A DNA stretch of 44,156 bases from Acidobacteriota bacterium (GCA_021836865.1 JAKBHH010000021.1:1-44156); one strand, 5' to 3'; counted from the stretch's first letter, positions 24,590 through 33,369 are shown. Notes: generated from the letters alone by a model not told the origin. A program made the numbers and translations.

Positions 24590-25753
24590 ATGAAGCAGGG
24601 CATACGATCGGCGGATCTTTGGGGTCGGCGCAGGTTCTCGAGGCACCTTCTTGCTTTGTGCTTCCTGATCGCGCTTCAGACGGGATGCAGCGGCGCCGCC
24701 AGCGTGAATGCCGGCAACACGGAAGGCGGCCCAGGCGTGACAGCGCCCGTGATCGCCACGCGCCCGGCGCAAAACGGCGCTCTGATTGTGACCCTGCAAA
24801 GCAGCGAGCCATCGGCGGTGCTTCACTACACGCTGGATGGAAGCATGCCGACCGCGAATTCCACTCAATATTTCAGCCCGTTTCTGGTGAGTTCCAGTCT
24901 GACCGTCAAAGCGATCGCCGTGATTCCCGGCGGCGCAACGAGTTCTGCGACGAGTCAAACCTTCGTACTGAACATTGCATCCGGGACTCTCGTGTGGTCC
25001 GACGAGTTCGCCAACGCAACAGGAAGTTATGCGCAGCCGGATCCGCAGGTGTGGACGTATGACAGCGGCAACAGTGGCTGGGGCAACCAGGAACTCGAAG
25101 AATACTGCGCATGGGGCTCGGCGACCGCGCCCTGCGATCCCGCACATCCCAATGCCTACGTGGGCACGGACGGCTATCTGCACATCGCGGCGCGCGAGCC
25201 CGCGGCGGGTGTCTACACTTCAGCGCGGTTGAAGACACAAGGCCTGTTCACCTTCCAATACGGGCGGCTTGAGGTGCGTGCGCAGGTGCCCGAGGCGCAG
25301 GGTTTCTGGCCCGCCTTCTGGCTGCTCGGCTCCAACATCACGGCCGTCGACTGGCCGGCATCCGGCGAGCAGGATGTGCTGGAGCGCGTGGATGCGGCTC
25401 TAAGTCCGGACTGGAATGAGGGATCGATCCACGGCACAGGCTTCACGGGAGCGAATCTGGGCACGCGCTACTTTTTCCCCAGCGGACAGACGGCTGCGGG
25501 CTGGCATACCTACGGCATGATCTGGAGCCCAGGCAGCGTAGCCTACTACGTGGATGACCCCAGCCATCCTTATGTGACCTATACAAAATCGAGCATCAGT
25601 GGATTGAGCGGTTCTGTCTGGCCCTTCGACACGGGGAGCAGCTTCATCATTCTGAATCTGGCCGTGGGCGGATCATGGCCCGGCAGTCCCGCTGCGGCGA
25701 CGCCATTCCCATCAGAGTTTCTGATTGACTACGTGCGCGTTTACACAAACTGA
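24590..25753 (+). CDS. GH16-family glucanase-like lipoprotein with CHB_HEX-type domain
   Basis: A 387-residue exported hydrolase. The signal peptide ends in a lipobox (LQTGC), so Cys33 should be lipidated and the protein held at a membrane. Residues about 52-125 look like a chitobiase/hexosaminidase C-terminal type beta domain (VLHYTLDGSMPTANS). The GH16 jelly roll follows, with FWPAFWLLGS and the catalytic box E260-Q-D-V-L-E265. The usual box is E-[IL]-D-x-x-E, so both catalytic glutamates and the aspartate are kept and Q replaces the hydrophobic residue. GH16 enzymes cut beta-1,3/1,4-glucans, agars or xyloglucans; the exact target is open. GGAGGA precedes the ATG. It may be read through from metH, although the functions are unrelated. 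Confidence 0.9.
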   Translation: MKQGIRSADLWGRRRFSRHLLALCFLIALQTGCSGAASVNAGNTEGGPGVTAPVIATRPAQNGALIVTLQSSEPSAVLHYTLDGSMPTANSTQYFSPFLVSSSLTVKAIAVIPGGATSSATSQTFVLNIASGTLVWSDEFANATGSYAQPDPQVWTYDSGNSGWGNQELEEYCAWGSATAPCDPAHPNAYVGTDGYLHIAAREPAAGVYTSARLKTQGLFTFQYGRLEVRAQVPEAQGFWPAFWLLGSNITAVDWPASGEQDVLERVDAALSPDWNEGSIHGTGFTGANLGTRYFFPSGQTAAGWHTYGMIWSPGSVAYYVDDPSHPYVTYTKSSISGLSGSVWPFDTGSSFIILNLAVGGSWPGSPAAATPFPSEFLIDYVRVYTN

Positions 25754-25773
25754 GCGTGATTCGCTCGTATAAT
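25752..25773 (+). promoter_or_regulatory. Predicted purEK promoter with adjacent dyad
   Basis: A perfect TATAAT at 25768-25773 lies 7 bases before the purE ATG, which would give a leaderless mRNA; no ribosome-binding site is seen. A dyad GAGCG-TGATT-CGCTC (25752-25766) sits directly upstream of the -10, where a regulator could bind. It is not the PurR consensus. Confidence 0.45.
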
Positions 25774-25780
25774 CAGGCGC

Positions 25781-26272
25781 ATGGGTGAAGAGCCATTGGT
25801 GGGCATCGTGATGGGCAGCAAGAGCGACTATGAAACGCTCTCGGCGGCGGTGGAGATTTTGCGCGAGTTGGGGATTTCGCATGAGGCGCGTGTAGTAAGC
25901 GCGCATCGCACGCCGGACCTGCTCTTTCAATATGCTGAAACAGCCCGGGAGCGCGGGTTGCGCGTCATCATTGCAGGCGCAGGCGGTGCGGCACACCTGC
26001 CGGGGATGCTGGCGGCGAAGACGCTGGTGCCTGTGCTCGGCGTGCCGGTGCCGGCCACGACGTTGAATGGACTGGATGCGCTGCTTTCAATTGTGCAGAT
26101 GCCCAAGGGTGTGCCAGTGGGTACGCTGGCGATCGGGGCGCCGGGCGCGGCTAATGCGGCGCTGCTCGCGGCCGAGATGCTGGCAACAACAGACGCGGCG
26201 CTCTACGAGCGGCTGGCTGCGTGGCGCGCGGCGCGCACCGCGGAAGTGCTGAAGCAGGAGTTGCCGGAGTGA
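25781..26272 (+). CDS. purE: N5-carboxyaminoimidazole ribonucleotide mutase PurE
   Basis: PurE (class I) moves the carboxyl group of N5-CAIR to make CAIR in purine synthesis. The 163-residue length is typical. [13 protein letters not shown] near the N-terminus binds the phosphate, SAHRTPD at 40-46 holds the catalytic His42, and [11 protein letters not shown] is the third conserved loop. The stop TGA overlaps the start of purK, so the pair is translationally coupled. As purK is present, the enzyme should be the N5-CAIR mutase and not the direct AIR carboxylase of animals. Confidence 0.97.
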   Translation: MGEEPLVGIVMGSKSDYETLSAAVEILRELGISHEARVVSAHRTPDLLFQYAETARERGLRVIIAGAGGAAHLPGMLAAKTLVPVLGVPVPATTLNGLDALLSIVQMPKGVPVGTLAIGAPGAANAALLAAEMLATTDAALYERLAAWRAARTAEVLKQELPE

Positions 26273-27447
26273 GTTCCGAAACGCACTCCGCAAATGAAAA
26301 CGCAATGCGCGTTGTGCTGCCGGGCGGGCTGTTAGCGATCCTGGGCGGCGGGCAACTGGGGCGCATGACGGCAATGGCCGCGCGGACGATGGGGTATCAC
26401 GTGCGCGTGATGGACCCGGAGGCCGCATGTCCCGCGAGCTTTGTGGCGGATGAAACGATTGTGGGCCGCTGGGGCGACACAGACGCTGCGCGCCGGCTGG
26501 CTGCGGGAGCGGATGCGGTGACGCTGGAAATTGAGCAGATTGGCGTGGACGCTTTGCGCGAGGTGGCTCGGCTGGCGCCTCTGCGACCGGGCGTGGAGCC
26601 GATCCGCATCATTCAGGACAAGACACTCCAGAAGACATGGCTTGCGGAGCGCGGATTTCCCGTGGGCGCGTTCCGCGTGGTGCGCAACGAGGCGGATCTG
26701 CACGAGGCAGTGGCGGCGTTGGGGGGACGAGTATTCCTCAAGATTGGCCGCGGCGGATATGACGGGAGAGGGCAGGCGCGGATTGGGATGGATGCGCCGG
26801 TGACTGAGGAGTCTGTTGCGGCGGCGTGGCAAGGCATTGGCGCGCAGCCCGCGGTGGCGGAGCAGGCGCTGGAACTGGACTATGAGATCAGCGTCATGGC
26901 GGCGCGCAATCCGGCAGGGGAGGTGCGGAGCTACCCCGCCGCACGCAATCATCACGAGCATCAGATCCTTGCGTGGAGTGTGCTGCCGGCGGGCGTACCT
27001 GCTGCGACGGAACAGCGCGCCGAGGCACTGGCTGCGGCCATCATCGCAGGGCTCGGTATCGAGGGGCTGCTGTGTGTGGAGATGTTTGTGACGCGCGCGG
27101 GCGAACTGCTGGTCAACGAGTTGGCGCCGCGACCCCACAACAGCTATCACCAGAGTGAGCGAGGATGCGTGACAAGCCAGTTTGAACAGCTTGTGCGGAC
27201 AACCTGCAACCTGCCGCTGGGCGAAACGGGACTGGTTACACCGGCCGCGATTTTGAATCTTCTGGGGGATGTGTGGCTGCACGGCCAGCCCGACTTCGCG
27301 GCGGCGTTGGCAGTGCCCGGCGTGCGCCTGCACCTGTATGAAAAACACACGCCGCGCGCAGGGCGGAAGATGGGACACCTCTCCGCGACGGGAGCGACGG
27401 CCGACGAAGCGTTGGAGCGTGTGCTGGAGGCACAACAGAGGCTTTGA
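26269..27447 (+). CDS. purK: N5-carboxyaminoimidazole ribonucleotide synthase PurK
   Basis: PurK uses ATP and bicarbonate to carboxylate AIR, making the substrate of PurE. The 392-residue ATP-grasp protein opens with [10 protein letters not shown] and has the ATP-binding region [14 protein letters not shown] and the late [15 protein letters not shown] motif. I place the start at the GTG at 26269, which overlaps the purE stop as GTGA and has CAGGAG upstream. An ATG at 26305 would remove 12 residues. No other purine gene follows; the next gene is the cytochrome-porin after about 350 bases. Confidence 0.96.
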   Translation: MSSETHSANENAMRVVLPGGLLAILGGGQLGRMTAMAARTMGYHVRVMDPEAACPASFVADETIVGRWGDTDAARRLAAGADAVTLEIEQIGVDALREVARLAPLRPGVEPIRIIQDKTLQKTWLAERGFPVGAFRVVRNEADLHEAVAALGGRVFLKIGRGGYDGRGQARIGMDAPVTEESVAAAWQGIGAQPAVAEQALELDYEISVMAARNPAGEVRSYPAARNHHEHQILAWSVLPAGVPAATEQRAEALAAAIIAGLGIEGLLCVEMFVTRAGELLVNELAPRPHNSYHQSERGCVTSQFEQLVRTTCNLPLGETGLVTPAAILNLLGDVWLHGQPDFAAALAVPGVRLHLYEKHTPRAGRKMGHLSATGATADEALERVLEAQQRL

Positions 27448-27794
27448 GCAGCCAGTCATGCGCTTTTTGTCCAGTCCGGGCGAGGCTCTGTTGCAAATAC
27501 CGGCAACGGCACGATGGCTGAAAAGCATTTCGATAGGACGCGAAGCAGAATCGGCTGTTTGCCGATTGAGCGTGCATCCTCTAAGATACTCTGGAATCTA
27601 ACAGCATTACGGTTGTTAGTTAGCCAACGGTGAACGGTACTCCCCGGCTCAAGGATGGATGCGGCACCAGGCCGCATTTCGATCCATTGCGCCCCTGACA
27701 ACGGTGGCGGGATGTCAAGACTTTCCGCTGCGTCACACGAATTGCTCTCCGCGATGCGGGCGCACCTGCGCCTTCAGTGTGGAACAGGTGGACT
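27448..27794. other. Intergenic region between purK and the redox operon
   Basis: This gap of 347 bases is less GC-rich than the genes around it, and I see no supported gene in it. It contains an IS6-type terminal repeat sequence at 27484-27497 and a GTTAGTTAGCCAAC stretch near 27613-27630. The promoter of the cytochrome operon must lie here, but no clear -35/-10 pair stands out. Confidence 0.4.
27484..27497 (+). mobile_element. Possible solitary IS6-family terminal repeat
   Basis: GGCTCTGTTGCAAA is identical to the 14-base terminal repeat I remember for IS6100 and is close to that of IS26 (GGCACTGTTGCAAA). Read inward it points to the right, toward the cytochrome operon. No transposase and no partner repeat are visible, so it could be a relic end or chance. 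Confidence 0.3.
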
Positions 27795-29114
27795 ATGCGA
27801 AAACTTTCCGAAATTCTGGCTCTTATTCTTTTTATGGTTTGCACGGAAGGCGCACATGCGGTGCCGAGCTTTGCCCGGCAGACAGGCCTCTCCTGCAATG
27901 TGTGTCATAGCAACCCGCCTGAGCTGACCGCCTTCGGGCGGAACTTCAAGCTGAAGGGCTATGTGCTTTCCGAAGCAAATCCCAAGGACAAGGTCGGCAA
28001 CGTAAAGGATCTTTTTCTTTCCCGTGCCATTCCGATTTCGGTGATGGTGCTCATGTCGAATACCTCCTATCAGGCGAATCAGCCTGCGAGCCAGAATAAC
28101 TCGGCCGGATTTCCGCAGCAGTTGAGCATTTTCTTTGCGGGCGCGTTTGCCTCGCACTTTGGCGGCCTTGCGCAGGTGACTTATACGCACGCCGACGATC
28201 ACTTTGGCATGGATAACACAGATCTGCGCTATGCGAACCAGACAAAGCTCGGCGGCAAAGATCTCGAATACGGCGTTACGCTGAACAATAATCCAACGGT
28301 GGAGGATGTGTGGAACAGCACGCCGGCATGGGGCTTCCCATGGATCTCGACTGCTTCCGGCGTGAGCCCGATCGCCTCCCCGATCATCAATGGAGGGCTG
28401 GGGCAGGATGTGGCCGGTGTGGGTGGATACGGTCTGCTGAATAACCATCTTTATGCGGATGTGACTCTCTACCGCTCGGAGCATGCAGGGGCCTCAACGC
28501 CGGTTACAGGTACGGGACAGTCGTATAACATCAGCGGCGCGGCTCCTTATTGGCGGGCAGCATGGCAGCAGACCTGGGGCAGTAACTATCTTGAGGTGGG
28601 GACTTACGGAATCTATATGAATTCCTTCCCCGGTGCGGTCTCAGGCCCCGAGGACCGTTATGTAGATCCGTCCTTCGATTTTCAGTATGAGCGCCCCTTT
28701 GGCCCGAACCTGCTGGACGTGCATGGGACTTATATCCACGAGAAGTCAAACCTGGGAGCGACGTATGCGGCCGGCGCGGCGACAACGGCGCAGAACCATC
28801 TGAACACGCTCAAACTGGACAGCACCTATCACTGGCGGAACAAGTACAGCGCGACCGGGGCTCTGTTTTCGACGACGGGCAACAGTGATGCGCTTCTTTA
28901 TGCTCCGGCGGCTCTGACGGGGAGCAACAACGGCAATCCTGGCACCAGCGGCTATATTGCGCAGTTTGGCTGGTGGCCCGTGCAGAACATTGACATCGAC
29001 TTCAATTACTCGGGCTACCTCAAATTCAACGGCGCGAGCACAAACTACGACGGCGCTTTTCGAAACGCCTCCGATAACAACACCGTGTACATGGCTTTGT
29101 GGCTGAATTTCTAG
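27795..29114 (+). CDS. Monohaem cytochrome c-porin fusion, Cyc2-like layout
   Basis: A 439-residue outer-membrane protein with a signal peptide (cleaved near AHA, residue 22). One haem-binding site follows at once (Cys34, Cys37 and His38 in SCNVCH), then the motif PELTAFGRNFKLKGY. The remaining 380 residues are alternating aromatic/polar strands with glycine turns and end in the terminal phenylalanine of a beta-barrel (ALWLNF). This order, a short N-terminal haem domain plugging a 14-16 strand barrel, is that of Cyc2, the outer-membrane iron oxidase. Related cytochrome-porins of unknown role are widespread, so iron oxidation is not proven. The ATG at 27795 follows AGGTGG. The Rieske gene starts 8 bases after the stop, so this is the first gene of a redox operon. 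Confidence 0.82.
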   Translation: MRKLSEILALILFMVCTEGAHAVPSFARQTGLSCNVCHSNPPELTAFGRNFKLKGYVLSEANPKDKVGNVKDLFLSRAIPISVMVLMSNTSYQANQPASQNNSAGFPQQLSIFFAGAFASHFGGLAQVTYTHADDHFGMDNTDLRYANQTKLGGKDLEYGVTLNNNPTVEDVWNSTPAWGFPWISTASGVSPIASPIINGGLGQDVAGVGGYGLLNNHLYADVTLYRSEHAGASTPVTGTGQSYNISGAAPYWRAAWQQTWGSNYLEVGTYGIYMNSFPGAVSGPEDRYVDPSFDFQYERPFGPNLLDVHGTYIHEKSNLGATYAAGAATTAQNHLNTLKLDSTYHWRNKYSATGALFSTTGNSDALLYAPAALTGSNNGNPGTSGYIAQFGWWPVQNIDIDFNYSGYLKFNGASTNYDGAFRNASDNNTVYMALWLNF

Positions 29115-29122
29115 GAGACAGC

Positions 29123-29680
29123 GTGGAACAACAAATCAGCAGGGAAAAAGCCGACGGCAGCAGAGATGTGATTATCATCAACCGCCGCTCGTTCTTTGGC
29201 GCCTTGATGGCGGTCGGATCATTGGGCATGGGCGCGATTCTTTCGGTCCCGGTGCTGCGGTATGTCCTGTATCCGCTTTATGCGAAGGCATCGGGCACCG
29301 AATGGTCGGATGTGGGCGAGATGAGCGAGTTTTCCGGCAGCGCGGCGCCGGTGCGCAAGACGATTACTTTTGCGCAGCGCGACGGCTGGCGCGAGGTGGT
29401 TTCGGCGCAGTCGGTCTACGTGAGCCGCAGTGCTGCGGGAGACTTGGAAGTGCTTTCGGCAATCTGTCCGCATCTGGGCTGCAGCGTGAGTTGGCAGCAG
29501 GGGCAGTCGGAGTTTGTGTGCCCATGCCACGGAGGACGCTTCAAGGCGGATGGGCAGCATGTCTACGGTCCGCCACCGCGTGCGATGGACAAACTGGAGA
29601 CCCGGGTGAAGGGGAGCAAATTGCAGGTTCGCTTCGAGTATTTCCGCTCCAACGTGCCAAACCAGGAAAAGTTGAGCTAA
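29123..29680 (+). CDS. Rieske 2Fe-2S protein of a cytochrome bc complex
   Basis: A 185-residue Rieske iron-sulfur protein. The N-terminus has a twin-arginine motif (RRSFFGAL at 21-28) running into a membrane anchor, consistent with Tat export. The cluster boxes are CPHLGC (Cys115 and His117 as ligands, Cys120 in the disulfide) and CPCHGG (Cys133 and His136 as ligands, Cys135 in the disulfide), followed by the YGPPPRAMD proline loop. It should take electrons from quinol at the cytochrome b encoded next, or give them in reverse. The GTG at 29123 has AGGAGA just upstream and is preferred to a start at 29099, which overlaps the previous gene. The gap to the cytochrome b gene is 19 bases. Confidence 0.95.
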   Translation: MEQQISREKADGSRDVIIINRRSFFGALMAVGSLGMGAILSVPVLRYVLYPLYAKASGTEWSDVGEMSEFSGSAAPVRKTITFAQRDGWREVVSAQSVYVSRSAAGDLEVLSAICPHLGCSVSWQQGQSEFVCPCHGGRFKADGQHVYGPPPRAMDKLETRVKGSKLQVRFEYFRSNVPNQEKLS

Positions 29681-29699
29681 CCGCGAAGAGGGTAACGCT

Positions 29700-32369
29700 G
29701 TGGACAATAAGGAAAAGTTAGACTCTGCCGCCCCTTCGAGCGGAAGCCTTCCGAAGCGCATCTTCCACTGGATGGATAGGCGCGCGGGCGTAGACAAGCT
29801 GATGAAGGAATCGCTGGATGAGCCGATTCCAGGCGGAGCGCGCTTCGCTTACGTCTTTGGCTCGGGCCTCCTGTTCATCTTCATCTCGCAGATCATCACC
29901 GGGATTTGCCTGGCGCTCTACTATGTGCCTTCGGCGGAGACCGCGCACACCAGTGTTGCCTACATCACCAAGCAGGTGGCTGCAGGCGCGTTTCTGCGCA
30001 GCCTGCATTATTACGGCTCCAGCGCGATGATTATCGTGCTGCTGCTGCACTTTCTGCAGACATTTCTTTATGGGTCGTTCAAAGGGCGGCGTGAGCTACT
30101 TTGGATGTCCGGCGCAACGCTTTCGCTGTTTGTGCTCGGCATGGGCTTTACCGGCTATCTGCTCCCTTGGGACCAGAAGGCGTATTTTGCGACCGCCGTG
30201 GGCACCAACATCGTCGGCGAAATCCCGGTCATCGGCGAGTGGATGACGCGCCTGTTGCGCGGCGGCGACACGATTGGCACACTGACGCTGTCTCGCTTCT
30301 ATGTCGCGCACGTGTTTCTGATACCGGGCGCGATTTTTGGATTCATTGCGATTCACATTTTTCTGTTCCGCAAGGCTGGAGCGGCAGGACCGATCAACGA
30401 GGATCCGATCCATCCGAAGCTGAAGCCGGAGGGTTTCTATCCGCGTCAGGTGCTGATGGACATGGCTTTTGCCATGCTCTTGATGGTGGGGCTTGGGTTT
30501 CTCGCATACTTCCATCCAGAGGGCCTGGGACCGATAGCCAACCCTGCGGACACGCACTTTCTGCCTCGGCCGGAGTGGTATTACCTGCCGATGTTTGAGT
30601 GGCTGAAGTTCTGGGAAGGGCCCAAGGTGGTCTTCGCCGTGGTGGTGACGCCAGGCCTGCTGGCGGCGCTGTTCTTCCTGCTGCCGTTTCTTGACCGGCG
30701 GCTGGAGCGCCGACCGTGGCGCAGGCCGATTCCGGTACTCGCGGTGGCGATTGTGCTGACGGGCACGATCTATCTGGGCATGAGGAGCCATCTGGACGAT
30801 GCAGACGACCCGACGACGGCAGCACAGCTCGCGCTCCAGGCCAAACAGGAAGCCGAGTATACGGCTGCGCCGTTCGAGCCGTATATGGAGTCACCCGGCG
30901 GGACCGGGCCGTTGGCGCTGCCGATTGGGCCAGTGAGTCCGCTGGTTGCACGCGGCAGAGGAATCTTTCAGGAACATGGATGCTCGGGCTGCCACGGAGA
31001 AGTCGGTCTAGGCACCACCGTGGCGCCCAGCTTGAAGGGCGTTACAACGAAGTTTCCCGAGCCGCAGCTGATTGCTCTGTTGCACAACCCGAATCCGGCG
31101 ATGCGCGCCGGGCACATGCCGGCCGTGGATGCCTCGCCGACCGATATGTCTGCTCTGTTGGCTTACCTGGGCGTGATAGGAACCAGCGCGGCAAACGTGC
31201 AAGCGATGTCAGGGACTTCTCCTGCGCCTGGAGCAACAGGTAGTCCGGCTGAAGCCAGTGCGGCTGGTGGTTCGGGTGCCGCGGCCGCTGCGGCGCCCAT
31301 CTCCGCGGCGGCAGCGGAGGGGCAGCAACTCTTCCAGGAGCGTGGCTGCTTTGCCTGCCATGGGCAGGCGGGTGCGGGTGGGCGCGCCCCGGCGATGGCG
31401 CCGATGATTGCACATGTCTCCGACTCACAATTGTCGCAACTGCTTGTCACTCCCAATGCGAAGATGAAGGCAGGCGGAATGCCGCCGGTCCTGGGTTCCG
31501 ACGAGCAGCGCAACGCGCTGATTGCCTATCTGCGGACGCTGCGTGCGCCGCAGACGCAGCAGCAGCAGGCCCAGGGACAGCCTGCGCCAGCAGTTACGGA
31601 ACAGGGCGGCAGCGTGCAATATCCTGAGATGGCGCAGGGCGCAGCTCCCTCGGTCGCGGAGACTTCCGGTGCGGCAGCGACTGCGAAGGCGGGCACTGCA
31701 TCCCCAGGAACCGCTTCAGCCGCGGTGCCGCCAAGTCCAGGACGCGCGCTGTTCCTCTCGCAGGGCTGCGCGGCCTGCCATGGTCCAATGGCGCACGGAA
31801 CTCAGTTTGCCCCCTCGCTGATCAGCATCAGCAAGAAGTTTCCTGGCGACAAACTGCCTTGGCTGCTGCATCACCCGACCAGCAAGATGAAGGCGGGAGG
31901 CATGCCGATGGTGACGCTGAAGGACCCGCAACTGGCGCAACTGGTGGCTTATCTGGATAGCCTCGAGCCTGGAACCGCCGCGGCGCCGGCCGCACAGGCC
32001 GACATGGGGACAGCGCCCAGCGGCGCCCCGGCGACCGCACCCGAAGCAGGCACGCCGCCTGTGACAGCCGCGACGCCTGCTGCACCGCCTGCGCCTCTCA
32101 GCCCTCTGGCGGAGAGTGGACACAAGATCTTCCAGCGCCTGACGTGCGAGACCTGCCACGGTGTGGGCGGACTCCATGGAACCGTTGCGGCGCCGCCGCT
32201 GGCAGGTACGGCCTCGCTGCTGCCGGCAGATGTGCTGGAGAACCTGCTGCGCCACCACAGCAAGCGCATGCAGCAGGGCGGAATGCCGCTCACCAACCTG
32301 AGTCCTCCTGATATGCAGGCGCTGGTCGCGTACATTCGTTCGATGCCCGCATCACCCAACGGGCAGTGA
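29700..32369 (+). CDS. Cytochrome b fused to four c-type haem domains
   Basis: An 889-residue fusion. Residues 40-230 are the four-helix haem part of cytochrome b, with ligand pairs His103/His117 and His204/His219. The 14 residues between the second pair are the cytochrome b6 spacing. Residues 245-360 are the C-terminal part with the quinol-site PEWY motif at 291-294. Beyond residue 415 come four tandem cytochrome c domains, with haem sites at 428-432 (CSGCH), 550-554 (CFACH), 690-694 (CAACH) and 816-820 (CETCH). Each has a later GHMP or GGMP methionine, and Ala/Pro-rich linkers join the domains. The protein replaces separate cytochrome b, subunit IV and c1 and would act with the Rieske protein. 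GTG start with GAGGG upstream. Confidence 0.93.
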   Translation: MDNKEKLDSAAPSSGSLPKRIFHWMDRRAGVDKLMKESLDEPIPGGARFAYVFGSGLLFIFISQIITGICLALYYVPSAETAHTSVAYITKQVAAGAFLRSLHYYGSSAMIIVLLLHFLQTFLYGSFKGRRELLWMSGATLSLFVLGMGFTGYLLPWDQKAYFATAVGTNIVGEIPVIGEWMTRLLRGGDTIGTLTLSRFYVAHVFLIPGAIFGFIAIHIFLFRKAGAAGPINEDPIHPKLKPEGFYPRQVLMDMAFAMLLMVGLGFLAYFHPEGLGPIANPADTHFLPRPEWYYLPMFEWLKFWEGPKVVFAVVVTPGLLAALFFLLPFLDRRLERRPWRRPIPVLAVAIVLTGTIYLGMRSHLDDADDPTTAAQLALQAKQEAEYTAAPFEPYMESPGGTGPLALPIGPVSPLVARGRGIFQEHGCSGCHGEVGLGTTVAPSLKGVTTKFPEPQLIALLHNPNPAMRAGHMPAVDASPTDMSALLAYLGVIGTSAANVQAMSGTSPAPGATGSPAEASAAGGSGAAAAAAPISAAAAEGQQLFQERGCFACHGQAGAGGRAPAMAPMIAHVSDSQLSQLLVTPNAKMKAGGMPPVLGSDEQRNALIAYLRTLRAPQTQQQQAQGQPAPAVTEQGGSVQYPEMAQGAAPSVAETSGAAATAKAGTASPGTASAAVPPSPGRALFLSQGCAACHGPMAHGTQFAPSLISISKKFPGDKLPWLLHHPTSKMKAGGMPMVTLKDPQLAQLVAYLDSLEPGTAAAPAAQADMGTAPSGAPATAPEAGTPPVTAATPAAPPAPLSPLAESGHKIFQRLTCETCHGVGGLHGTVAAPPLAGTASLLPADVLENLLRHHSKRMQQGGMPLTNLSPPDMQALVAYIRSMPASPNGQ

Positions 32370-32410
32370 GTGAGCGCCGTCGTGCGCACCCGCACGATGA
32401 CGGCAACAAC

Positions 32411-32466
32411 AAAGCCCCGCGGTGTGCCGTCTGCAAGAGGACGGAATACCGCGGGGCTTTTCTTTC
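32411..32466. terminator. Bidirectional terminator after the redox operon
   Basis: AAAGCCCCGCGGT (32411-32423) pairs with ACCGCGGGGCTTT (32448-32460), followed by TTCTTTCT. An inner hairpin CCGTC/GACGG lies in the loop. It stops the cytochrome operon and, on the other strand, the small exported protein gene that ends at 32470. Confidence 0.88.
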
Positions 32467-32469
32467 TCT

Positions 32470-32853
32470 TTACTTCTGACTGGCGCTGGCTGCCATTTCG
32501 CGATGCAACTGAGCAAGCTCCTGCATTTTGACGGCGTCACTTTTCAACGACTGCGCCAGATACTCGCAGTGATTGATGGTGCCGGTAGCCCACTTGGACG
32601 AGCTGATCATGGGATTCTTCCTGTACTCCGCAGCCATCTGCGCGTGTTCGGCGGATTGCGCCAGAAAATCCCTGGCGCGGGCGTCGTAGTAATTGGCGAT
32701 GCGCTCGTGCTCGGCGGGCGTGTGTGCGGTCGCGATGAGAGAGAGCAATTGCGGCTTGCTGAGCTTTTCCGCTTTGACGGCGGGCGTGGTCTGTGCGATG
32801 GAGGCAACGGCCAGAATGAGGCTGACCGAAAGAAGAGCGAGTGTACGCTTCAT
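32470..32853 (-). CDS. Small exported helical protein of unknown function
   Basis: A 127-residue protein with a signal peptide (residues about 1-20, ending SIAQ) and an almost wholly helical mature part rich in Ala, Glu, His and Lys (AEHERIANYYDARARDF, SAEHAQMAAEYRKNP). It is probably periplasmic. Similar small helical exported proteins are common in Acidobacteria, but I know no function. AAGGAG lies seven bases before the ATG at 32853, so this start is well supported against the ATG at 32877. It is a single gene that ends on the shared terminator. Confidence 0.8.
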   Translation of the reverse strand: MKRTLALLSVSLILAVASIAQTTPAVKAEKLSKPQLLSLIATAHTPAEHERIANYYDARARDFLAQSAEHAQMAAEYRKNPMISSSKWATGTINHCEYLAQSLKSDAVKMQELAQLHREMAASASQK

Positions 32854-32952
32854 GGGAAATCTCCTTGTGCGATGCAATGCGGTTTAAGTGAGCACGTGGC
32901 AGGGCCGGAGCGGCCCTGACGGCTGCTGCTTTGCGGTGTCACGAGGAGCGCT

Positions 32953-33369
32953 CTAGATGCGCAGAATGTGCGGGTGCCGCGCGCTTGAGGTCTTGGGTGC
33001 ATGCCATCGGTAGAGAGCAGCCGCAGCAGAAGAATGCGCTGGGGGCGCAGAGAGTGGAGAAATATTCGCCTGCTGCGCCGAAGACCACGCCCTGGCTTGG
33101 GTAGGAGCGCCAGGCTGCGCGACGGCCTGCGTGAGAGAGGACCGGCAGCCGAAGGGTCCGCAGGCGGCAGTCGCCGAAAAGTCACGCGCAAGGGAAACGC
33201 TGGCCGAAGGTGTATGAGCCGACATTGCAGATGTCATCGTTGCGCAGCAGGCCGCAGTGCACACGCTGGCTGTGCATGCCTCCGCAGCGCAGAGCCCATC
33301 CGCAAGCAAGGGCTGCGCCGCCAGGAGGGACGCTAGCACCAAAAGCACGGCTTTGAGCGCGTGTTTCAT
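32953..33369 (-). CDS. Cys-rich exported protein of unknown function
   Basis: A 138-residue protein with a clear signal peptide (MKHALKAVLLVLASLLAAQ, cleaved near residue 23). A cysteine-rich part follows directly: CAAEACTASVCTAACC has five cysteines, and a CGPFGC pair comes later. The rest is Ala/Ser/Pro-rich and probably disordered. The even spacing of cysteines suggests metal binding or disulfides, but the sequence matches nothing I recognise. A CRP/FNR-type palindrome (33410-33425) lies 41 bases upstream of the ATG. The ribosome-binding site is weak. The gene is divergent from the Met-rich lipoprotein. Confidence 0.6.
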   Translation of the reverse strand: MKHALKAVLLVLASLLAAQPLLADGLCAAEACTASVCTAACCATMTSAMSAHTPSASVSLARDFSATAACGPFGCRSSLTQAVAQPGAPTQARAWSSAQQANISPLSAPPAHSSAAAALYRWHAPKTSSARHPHILRI

